This document shows, piece after piece, positions 1 through 5,882 of a DNA stretch of 10,145 bases; within the stretch, counting starts at the first letter, position 1, and every line of letters begins with the position of its first letter. This DNA comes from Nitrospirota bacterium. GTDB lineage: Bacteria > Nitrospirota > Thermodesulfovibrionia > Thermodesulfovibrionales > Dissulfurispiraceae. The notes under the pieces were generated by a model. That model searched no databases. It was not told where the DNA came from and saw only the letters and a list, made by a program, of their open reading frames with translations. The position numbers and the translations under genes are program-made. The DNA is taken from NCBI GenBank assembly GCA_013349595.1, contig DUZI01000040.1, forward strand, positions 1 through 10,145. The letters are read 5' to 3'.

Positions 1-33
1 CTAAGCGCTATTTTAAGGTTTCAGAAATAATCT

Positions 34-62
34 TTTAATTTATTTTTTATTTAAGTTATAAT
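34..62 (+). promoter_or_regulatory. Candidate sigma-70-type promoter for the rplI operon
   Basis: A perfect TATAAT lies at 57-62. Seventeen bases upstream, at 34-39, is TTTAAT, which matches only three positions of the -35 consensus. Transcription would start near base 69, leaving a short leader of about 28 nt before the rplI ATG. The region is very AT-rich, so a chance TATAAT is possible. The site sits in the only sizeable gap ahead of the plus-strand block, which is where an operon promoter would be expected, but rplI may also be read from upstream genes outside the window. Confidence 0.35.
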
Positions 63-96
63 TTTGTTTAAATAATTTTTTGAAGGAGACTGACTA

Positions 97-543
97 ATGC
101 AGGTTATTTTAAAAGAAAATCTAAAAAACCTTGGAAATGTTGGAGAAATTGTAAGTGTAAAAGATGGTTATGCAAGGAATTATCTCATACCAAAGGGACT
201 TGCTATAAATGCCACTACAAAAAACATGAAGGCACTTGAGCATGAAAAAAGAACTATTCTTGAAAGGGCAAGAAAGCTATCAAATGATGCACAAACCTTG
301 GCCTCAAGATTATCAGAAGTTACAGTAACAATTACCGCAAAGGCCGGGGAAGAAGAGAAGCTCTTTGGGTCTGTGACTTCAATTGATATTTCAAATGCCT
401 TAAAAGAAAAGGGATTTGAAATAGACAAAAGAAAGATAGTTCTTTTAGAGCCTATTAAAAGATTGGGTCTTCATAACGTTATTATTAAACTTCATTCTGA
501 AGTTACTGCAGAACTAAAAGTTGATGTAATCAGAGAAAATTAA
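97..543 (+). CDS. rplI: 50S ribosomal protein L9
   Basis: This 148-residue protein is the usual length for bacterial L9, which binds 23S rRNA in the large subunit near the L1 stalk and helps maintain translational fidelity. The N-terminal RNA-binding domain is typical, with MQVILKENLKNLGNVGEIV at the start followed by VKDGYARNYLIPKGLA (residues 22-37). A long charged helix (about 40-75) links it to the C-terminal domain, where GEEEKLFGSVTS and a conserved alternation of strands and helices are visible. AAGGAGA at 83-89 is a good ribosome binding site seven bases before the ATG. dnaB follows after 12 bp, and rplI-dnaB is a widespread bacterial gene pair. Identification is secure. Confidence 0.97.
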   Translation: MQVILKENLKNLGNVGEIVSVKDGYARNYLIPKGLAINATTKNMKALEHEKRTILERARKLSNDAQTLASRLSEVTVTITAKAGEEEKLFGSVTSIDISNALKEKGFEIDKRKIVLLEPIKRLGLHNVIIKLHSEVTAELKVDVIREN

Positions 544-555
544 TCATTAAATAAA

Positions 556-1932
556 ATGCCTCTTTTAAATGATTTAGAGAGGACGGAGCTGCATTTGCCT
601 CCCCAAAATTTAGATGCAGAGCAGTTTGTCCTTGGTGCGATACTGCTTGATAATGAAGCCCTCTCTAAGGCTCATGAAATAATAAAGCCTGAAGATTTTT
701 ACAGAGACACTCATAGAAAAATCTTTAAGTCTATGACTGCAATTTTCACAAAAAATGAACCCATAGATATGATTACGCTTACTGAGTATCTTCGTAAAAA
801 TAATGAATTAGAAGAAGTCGGCGGTCTGCCATATTTGACAAATCTTGCTACTATAATACCTACATCAGCAAATATAAGATATCACTGCAAGATAATTAAA
901 GAAAAGTCCCTCTTTAGATCCTTGATTCAAACCTCTCATTTAATAATTGAAAAAGCCTATGAAGGGCAAACAGACGCCGATGAAGCCCTTGACTACGCAG
1001 AGAGGCTAATCTTTGAAATATCAGATAGACGAACAAATAATTCCTTTCAAAACATTAAAGATATTGTAAAAGATACATTTAAGACTATCGAGGGATTGCT
1101 TTCAAGAAAGTCAAACATCACAGGTATTGCTACAGGCTTTAACGACCTTGATGAGATGACCGCAGGATTTCAGCCCGGGGACTTGATTATAATAGGTGGA
1201 AGACCTGCTATGGGTAAGACTGCCTTTGCCTTGAATATTGCTCAACACATTGGTATAAAAATGAAACAACCAGTCGCTATTTTTAGTCTTGAGATGTCAA
1301 AAGAGCAACTTGTAATGAGAATGCTCTGTGCAGAGAGTATGGTTAATTATGCAAAATTAAGAAAGGGTTTTTTAAACAGGCAGGAACTCTCAAGACTTAC
1401 AAAATCTGCAAGTGGTCTATCTGAATCACCCATTTATATTGATGACTCTTCTTCTATTTCTGTAATGGAAGTTCGGGCTAAGGCAAGAAGATTAAAGGCA
1501 GAGCAAAAGGGATTAGGACTCATCATAATTGACTATTTACAATTAATGAAAGGTAGGGATGATGTAGAAAGGAGAGAGCAAGAGATTTCAGAGATTTCAA
1601 GATCTCTTAAGGCTCTTGCTAAGGAATTAAGAGTGCCAGTAATAGCACTTAGCCAGCTCAACAGAAGGGTTGAATACAACCAAGACAAAAGGCCTGGGCT
1701 TGGTGATTTAAGAGAATCAGGTGCTATTGAACAAGATGCCGATATAATCATCTTTTTATACAGAGATGAGGTCTATAATAAGAAAACACCTAATAAAGGA
1801 ATTGCTGAGATAATAATTGCTAAGCAAAGAAATGGCCCCACTGGAACTGTAAGACTCACATTTATTGATGAGTTTACCAAGTTTGTTGACTCAACAAATG
1901 AAAACTATGAAACAGAAGAAGAGGTTTATTGA
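556..1932 (+). CDS. dnaB: Replicative DNA helicase DnaB
   Basis: This 458-residue protein is a full-length hexameric helicase that unwinds DNA at the replication fork and interacts with primase and the clamp loader. The N-terminal domain starts with the family signature LPPQNLDAEQFVLGAILLD (residues 14-32). The RecA-like ATPase domain has Walker A GRPAMGKT (215-222), the SLEM motif with likely catalytic Glu246, Walker B LIIIDYLQL (322-330, Asp326), GDLRESGAIEQDAD (383-396) and the KQRNGPTG loop (423-430) carrying the probable arginine finger. There is no intein at the Walker A or other motifs, where DnaB often carries one. No Shine-Dalgarno sequence is visible in the 12 bp after rplI, so translation is probably coupled to rplI. 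The last base of the stop codon is shared with the next gene's ATG. Confidence 0.98.
   Translation: MPLLNDLERTELHLPPQNLDAEQFVLGAILLDNEALSKAHEIIKPEDFYRDTHRKIFKSMTAIFTKNEPIDMITLTEYLRKNNELEEVGGLPYLTNLATIIPTSANIRYHCKIIKEKSLFRSLIQTSHLIIEKAYEGQTDADEALDYAERLIFEISDRRTNNSFQNIKDIVKDTFKTIEGLLSRKSNITGIATGFNDLDEMTAGFQPGDLIIIGGRPAMGKTAFALNIAQHIGIKMKQPVAIFSLEMSKEQLVMRMLCAESMVNYAKLRKGFLNRQELSRLTKSASGLSESPIYIDDSSSISVMEVRAKARRLKAEQKGLGLIIIDYLQLMKGRDDVERREQEISEISRSLKALAKELRVPVIALSQLNRRVEYNQDKRPGLGDLRESGAIEQDADIIIFLYRDEVYNKKTPNKGIAEIIIAKQRNGPTGTVRLTFIDEFTKFVDSTNENYETEEEVY
1921..1925 (+). promoter_or_regulatory. Ribosome binding site that decides the MEMO gene start
   Basis: GAGGT inside the last dnaB codons lies six bases before the ATG at 1932 but only three before the in-frame TTG at 1929. 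The spacing favours the ATG, which overlaps the dnaB TGA by one base (TGATG), a classic coupling arrangement. Confidence 0.55.
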
Positions 1933-2747
1933 TGGATAATTTTGTAAATAGAAAACCCTTTGTGGCAGGACAGTTTTATGAAAAAAATCCCTTTTTATTA
2001 GCTAAACAAGTTGATAAATTTATAGTTAAAGATACAAATAAAGTTAATGCAACTGCTGTAATATCTCCTCATGCAGGGTTTATTTATTCAGGTTCTGTAG
2101 CTGGTGCTGTCTATTCAAATATTAATATTCCTAATACTTTTATATTAATCGGTCCTAATCATACAGGACTTGGAAGTCCTTTGTCTGTGTTCAGTAAAGG
2201 AATTTGGGAAACCCCATTACATAATTTTGAGGTTGATGAATCAATCACATCAAGTCTTCTTTCAAGTTGTAACCATTTCATCTCTGATGTAAATGCTCAT
2301 ATTTATGAGCATTCAATAGAGGTACAATTGCCTTTCATAGCATTCTTTTCAAAGGAAGTAAAGATTGCTCCCATATGTGTAATGAGAGCATCTCTTTCAC
2401 AATGTAAGGAAATTGGTGAGGCAATTGCAAAGGTAATAAAAACACAAAAGAAAAAAATTGTATTAGTAGCAAGTTCAGATATGAGTCACTATGTTGACGA
2501 AGAGACAGCAAGGGATTTAGATAATTATGCTATTAGAGAAATACTTAAAATAAACCCTGAAGGACTTTATAATGTAGTTTCCCAAAAGTATATATCTATG
2601 TGTGGTGTTTTACCAGTAATTATTACACTTTATGCCGCTTTGTCACTCGGAGCTATTAATTCAACCCTCATTAAATATACAACATCTGCAGAGGTTAGCG
2701 GAGATTACAAGCATGTAGTTGGCTATGCAGGTATATTGATAAATTGA
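1932..2747 (+). CDS. amrB: MEMO1-family protein (AmmeMemoRadiSam system protein B)
   Basis: This protein of 271 residues from ATG 1932 (272 if TTG 1929 is used) covers the whole MEMO family fold, related to extradiol dioxygenases. Conserved blocks, numbered from the ATG, are ISPHAGFIYSGSVAG (44-58, His47), IGPNHTG (73-79, His77), YEHSIEVQLPF (125-135), SSDMSHY (181-187, His186), MCGVLPV (223-229, Cys224) and SGDYKHVVGYAG (256-267). His47, His77 and Cys224 correspond to the putative metal site of human MEMO1, reported to bind iron or copper. The bacterial biochemical role is not established; the family often travels with AMMECR1 and a radical SAM enzyme, neither of which is in this window. It overlaps dnaB by 1 bp and is followed by mobA after 1 bp. 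The family call is firm, the function unknown. Confidence 0.9.
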   Translation: MDNFVNRKPFVAGQFYEKNPFLLAKQVDKFIVKDTNKVNATAVISPHAGFIYSGSVAGAVYSNINIPNTFILIGPNHTGLGSPLSVFSKGIWETPLHNFEVDESITSSLLSSCNHFISDVNAHIYEHSIEVQLPFIAFFSKEVKIAPICVMRASLSQCKEIGEAIAKVIKTQKKKIVLVASSDMSHYVDEETARDLDNYAIREILKINPEGLYNVVSQKYISMCGVLPVIITLYAALSLGAINSTLIKYTTSAEVSGDYKHVVGYAGILIN

Positions 2748-2748
2748 A

Positions 2749-3384
2749 ATGGCAGTATATGGGAGTTATCTTTCTGGGGTGATACTTGCTGGGGGTCAAA
2801 ATAAAAGATTTCCAATCCTAAAAGGCTTTATCAAGATAAATAACACAACAATTATTGAAAAAAATCTTATCCTTTTAAATACCCTTTTTGAGGAAGTTTT
2901 TATAAGCGCCAATGATATTCATCCTTACTTAAGGTTTGCTACTACAGTAATCACTGATTTAATACCCCCGCAAGGACCTATGACAGGTATCTATTCCTGT
3001 TTACTGAAAAGCAAAGCAAACTCAATCTTTGTATTGACCTGTGATATGCCTTTTGTAGAAGAAACGCTTGTGAGATACTTTTGTGATTATTTTTTAAGAA
3101 TTTTAGATAGTAATGTGCCTTATGATGCAGTGATACCAAGGTGTTTTGGTAAGGTGGAACCACTTTTTGCTATTTATTCAAAAAGTGCCTTGCCATCAAT
3201 GAAAAAATCTATAGAACTTAAAAAAGTGAAAATGAGACAATTTCTTGAGAAAATAAATACACATTATGTGGACTTAAGTAATATAATAGATGAAACTATG
3301 TCTTGGAGACTGAGTTTTGAAAATATTAATACTCTCTCTGACTTCGAAAGACTTAAGGGAAAAGGCTTAAATTTAAACAATTAA
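2749..3384 (+). CDS. mobA: MobA-like molybdenum cofactor guanylyltransferase
   Basis: This 211-residue cytoplasmic nucleotidyltransferase probably transfers GMP from GTP to molybdopterin, giving the guanine dinucleotide cofactor of DMSO-reductase-family enzymes. Visible motifs are the nucleotide loop LAGGQNKR (13-20) with Lys25, the conserved Asp70, GPMTGIYSCL (76-85), the metal-binding CDMPF (98-102, Asp99), VEPLFAIY (136-143) and the C-terminal FENINTLSDFERL (190-202), typical of MobA. In the usual LAGGxxxRMGxxK loop the Gly after Arg-Met is replaced, the segment reading RFPILK. One base separates it from the MEMO stop and no Shine-Dalgarno sequence is evident, so translational coupling is likely. 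tatA follows after 14 bp. A relative acting on another cofactor or nucleotide, such as a MocA-type enzyme, cannot be excluded. Confidence 0.85.
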   Translation: MAVYGSYLSGVILAGGQNKRFPILKGFIKINNTTIIEKNLILLNTLFEEVFISANDIHPYLRFATTVITDLIPPQGPMTGIYSCLLKSKANSIFVLTCDMPFVEETLVRYFCDYFLRILDSNVPYDAVIPRCFGKVEPLFAIYSKSALPSMKKSIELKKVKMRQFLEKINTHYVDLSNIIDETMSWRLSFENINTLSDFERLKGKGLNLNN

Positions 3385-3385
3385 A

Positions 3386-3391
3386 AGGAGG
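3386..3391 (+). promoter_or_regulatory. Strong ribosome binding site of tatA
   Basis: A complete AGGAGG, preceded by more A residues, lies seven bases before the tatA ATG. It is the only full-consensus site in the plus-strand block, where dnaB, mobA and alr have none obvious. This would favour high TatA output from a shared mRNA, in keeping with TatA being the abundant Tat subunit. Confidence 0.7.
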
Positions 3392-3398
3392 TAGGGCT

Positions 3399-3623
3399 AT
3401 GTTTGGAATTGGAACAACCGAATTAATGTTGGTGCTTATCATCGTTATCGTCCTTTTTGGTGCAAGAAGGCTCCCAGAATTGGCAACAGGAATAGGAAAG
3501 GCAATCAAAAACTTCAAAAAAGCAACTAATGAACCTGATGAGATAGATGTAACTCCTAAAAAAAGCTCAGAGGTTGAAAGTAAAGACTCACAAACAACGA
3601 AAGCTGATACACCAAAGACATAA
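3399..3623 (+). CDS. tatA: Sec-independent translocase protein TatA/E
   Basis: This 74-residue inner-membrane protein forms the pore-lining oligomer of the twin-arginine translocase, which exports folded proteins. A single N-terminal transmembrane helix (about residues 5-20) with the polar Glu8 is followed by the Phe20-Gly21 hinge, the ARRLPELATGIGKAIKNFKKA amphipathic region (22-42), and a hydrophilic Lys/Glu/Ser/Thr-rich tail (44-74). The short length favours TatA/E over TatB, although Glu8 is common in TatB and in bifunctional TatA proteins, and no second homologue or TatC is in the window. It follows mobA by 14 bp, matching the fact that many molybdenum guanine dinucleotide enzymes are Tat substrates. 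A TAATAA double stop ends it, 11 bp before alr. Confidence 0.94.
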   Translation: MFGIGTTELMLVLIIVIVLFGARRLPELATGIGKAIKNFKKATNEPDEIDVTPKKSSEVESKDSQTTKADTPKT

Positions 3624-3634
3624 TAAAGTATTAC

Positions 3635-4738
3635 ATGCAAAGAGGGTTAATTGCTGAGATAAATTTAAATAACCTTTGCAATAATCTCAAACTAGTAAAG
3701 AGTCTTGCCAAAGGCTCAGAGATTATTGCAGTAGTTAAAGCTGATGCATACGGACATGGTTCCGTAGAGGTTTCAAAGAGACTCCTAAGAGAAGGTATCA
3801 ACACTCTTGCAGTAGCATTTACATCAGAAGCTGTACAACTTAGAGCGGCAGGTATTAGTTGCAAAATTTTATCACTATTTGATTCTGATCACGATTCAAT
3901 TATTAATTATAACCTGACACCTACTTTAAATAATTTAAAAACTGCCCAAGCTCTCTCATCATTTGCATCAAAAAAGGGGTTAATTATAAGCTCTCACTTA
4001 AAGGTTGATACTGGTATGGGAAGGACAGGGTTCCACTGGTATAATAAAGACGAAATCTTGAAAATATTCTCTTTTAGCGGTTTAAACATAGAAGGAATTA
4101 TGAGCCATTTCTCTGATGCTGATTTAAATGACAAAGAATTTGCAGAAGAGCAAATTAAAAGACTAAAAGACATCCAGTCATTTCTTCTGCAAAAGGGGAT
4201 TAGAATAAAACTCTGGCATATCTCTAACAGTGCAGGCCTGATGTCTCTGGCAAAAGCTAATTTTGATGCGGTAAGGCCCGGATTGATGCTCTACGGATAT
4301 TCTCCCCTTCAAAATATAAAATCAGACTGCCAATTACAACCAGTCATGTCAGTCAAGACAAATATATTACAAATAAGAAAGACAAAGGCTTTACAGCCTA
4401 TAAGTTACGGAAAAACCTTTATAACAAAGAGAGATTCAACTATTGCTGTCCTCTCTGCCGGTTATGCCGACGGATTAAACAGGCTATTTTCAAACAATCT
4501 TGATGTCCTCATAGAAGGTAAAAGGGCACCTGTAATAGGAAGGGTTTGTATGGATCTTACAATGGTTGATGTTACTGATATTAAAGAGGCAAAAGAACAG
4601 AGCAAAGCTATTTTAATAGGTAGTGACGGGGATGAATATATAGATGCCAACGAATTAGCTAAAAGAATAGGTACAATTTCTTATGAAATTCTAACAACCT
4701 TTGGAAGCAAGGCAAGGAGGACTTATACTGGCTTTTGA
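3635..4738 (+). CDS. alr: Alanine racemase
   Basis: This 367-residue PLP enzyme interconverts L- and D-alanine, supplying D-alanine for peptidoglycan. The fold-type III N-terminal barrel carries VVKADAYGHG (33-42), with Lys35 as the PLP Schiff-base lysine, and KVDTGMGRTG (123-132) with Arg130. HISNSAG (195-201) and RPGLMLYG (214-221, Arg214) are further cofactor and active-site blocks. The C-terminal domain has SAGYADG (274-280), whose Tyr277 is the likely second catalytic base, and the conserved GRVCMDLTMVDVT (302-314). Length and motifs are complete. No Shine-Dalgarno sequence is clear in the 11 bp after tatA, so coupling from tatA is plausible. It is the last gene of the plus block and its stop lies 5 bp from the convergent response regulator stop. 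Confidence 0.97.
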   Translation: MQRGLIAEINLNNLCNNLKLVKSLAKGSEIIAVVKADAYGHGSVEVSKRLLREGINTLAVAFTSEAVQLRAAGISCKILSLFDSDHDSIINYNLTPTLNNLKTAQALSSFASKKGLIISSHLKVDTGMGRTGFHWYNKDEILKIFSFSGLNIEGIMSHFSDADLNDKEFAEEQIKRLKDIQSFLLQKGIRIKLWHISNSAGLMSLAKANFDAVRPGLMLYGYSPLQNIKSDCQLQPVMSVKTNILQIRKTKALQPISYGKTFITKRDSTIAVLSAGYADGLNRLFSNNLDVLIEGKRAPVIGRVCMDLTMVDVTDIKEAKEQSKAILIGSDGDEYIDANELAKRIGTISYEILTTFGSKARRTYTGF

Positions 4739-4743
4739 AGCAT

Positions 4744-5862
4744 CTATCTTGACCTTTCTATAAATTCCTCAATACTCACATCTCCATCAATTATCTGTTT
4801 AATAATAGGTTTTATATGAAGATCATCAGTCTTTGAAATCTTTATATTGATAATCTTATCAATACATTCAAAAAAGGCATCTACTATATCAGGATCAAAC
4901 ATCTTTTCCCGCTGTTCTTTTATGAAATCACAAGCCTTATCTATGCTCCATGCAGGTTTATAAATTCTGTGTGATGTGAGGGCATCAAAGACATCAATTA
5001 TTGCCACTATCCTTCCTGATTGAGGAATGTTCATCTTGCTTAACTTAAGAGGATAACCACTACCATCCCACTTTTCATGATGAGAAAGAGCTATCTCAGT
5101 TGCAAGTTCCATAATAGGAAGTGTAGTCCCTCCAAGTATCCTGCCTCCTATAATAGTATGTAATTGGATTATCTTAAATTCATTTTCGTCGAGTCTGCCC
5201 GGTTTCAAAAGTATATTGTCAGGTATTCCAATCTTACCTACATCGTGCATAGGTGCGGCATATTTCATCATGTTAATATAGTCTTTATGTAACCCAAGAG
5301 TATCACTTAATACATGAACATACTCAGCAATCCTTTCAATGTGTTTACCTGTCTCATCATCTCTAAACTCTGCAGCCTTACCAAGTCTTATTATTACTTC
5401 AAGTTGGCTCTGCTCAAGCATTTTGAGTTTTTCAAAGAGATTTGACTCCATAACATCCAAAGTGGCTGATAGAAATTCATCACGTTCTTTTAGTTTTAAC
5501 ATATTATTAACCCTTGCCTTGAGTTCTTCCACAAAAAATGGTTTGGTAATGTAGTCATCTGCCCCAAGGGAAAGAGCCTGTATAATGCTTTGTTTATCGG
5601 TAAGTGCAGATAAGACAATTATAGGAAAATAATTTCTTTCCCTTATATTTTTGATATTTTTTAAAGTCTCAAACCCATCCATAACTGGCATCATTAAGTC
5701 AAGGATTAATAAATCTGGCAAGCCTTCTTTTTCCAACAACTCAACAAGTTGTTTGCCATTATTTGCCTTTGAGATGACAATGTTTTTATTAGTCTTAAAA
5801 ACTGCTTCAACAAGCTCTATATTTGTAGGCACATCATCAACCACACAGACTTTTCTAATCAT
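4744..5862 (-). CDS. Response regulator with HD-GYP cyclic-di-GMP phosphodiesterase domain
   Basis: This 372-residue RpfG-like protein has an N-terminal receiver domain (about 1-122) with acidic Asp9/Asp10, phosphoacceptor Asp55 in LLILDLMMP, Ser85 and Lys107 (TKP). A helical linker (124-160) leads to an HD-GYP domain (about 160-340) with HDVGKIGIPDNIL (206-218) and HHEKWDGSGYP (261-271). Glu170, His174, His206, Asp207, His235, His261, His262 and Asp290 reproduce the full ligand set of trinuclear-metal HD-GYP enzymes, so c-di-GMP hydrolysis is likely. AGGAGG at 5870-5875 sits seven bases before the ATG. It follows copA by 20 bp, so it is probably co-transcribed with it. No histidine kinase is in the window, making it an orphan here. 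Confidence 0.93.
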   Translation of the reverse strand: MIRKVCVVDDVPTNIELVEAVFKTNKNIVISKANNGKQLVELLEKEGLPDLLILDLMMPVMDGFETLKNIKNIRERNYFPIIVLSALTDKQSIIQALSLGADDYITKPFFVEELKARVNNMLKLKERDEFLSATLDVMESNLFEKLKMLEQSQLEVIIRLGKAAEFRDDETGKHIERIAEYVHVLSDTLGLHKDYINMMKYAAPMHDVGKIGIPDNILLKPGRLDENEFKIIQLHTIIGGRILGGTTLPIMELATEIALSHHEKWDGSGYPLKLSKMNIPQSGRIVAIIDVFDALTSHRIYKPAWSIDKACDFIKEQREKMFDPDIVDAFFECIDKIINIKISKTDDLHIKPIIKQIIDGDVSIEEFIERSR

Positions 5863-5882
5863 TTGAAAACCTCCTAAGAATA

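Noticed and set aside
1..38. 3' end of an upstream gene before rplI
   Set aside because: Two plus frames are open from the window edge (stops at 28-30 and 36-38), each encoding about ten residues. Neither is long enough to recognise or to choose between, though an upstream ribosomal or DUF2232-type gene would fit common gene order.
180..428. 82-codon minus-strand open frame inside rplI, and similar overlapping frames elsewhere (1533-1751, 2978-3163, 3353-3640, 3631-3864, 4462-4650, 5339-5554, 5651-5866, 7249-7434, 8773-9012)
   Set aside because: Each lies opposite a well-conserved gene, has no recognisable motif, and shows the Ser/Leu/Ile-rich composition of an antisense shadow.
1195..1230. 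Intein or insertion in dnaB at the Walker A site
   Set aside because: The motif GRPAMGKT is continuous with flanking conserved sequence and the protein has normal length.
1929..1931. TTG start for the MEMO gene
   Set aside because: The upstream GAGGT is only three bases away, while the ATG at 1932 has ideal spacing and overlaps the dnaB stop; the extra residue adds nothing to conserved sequence.
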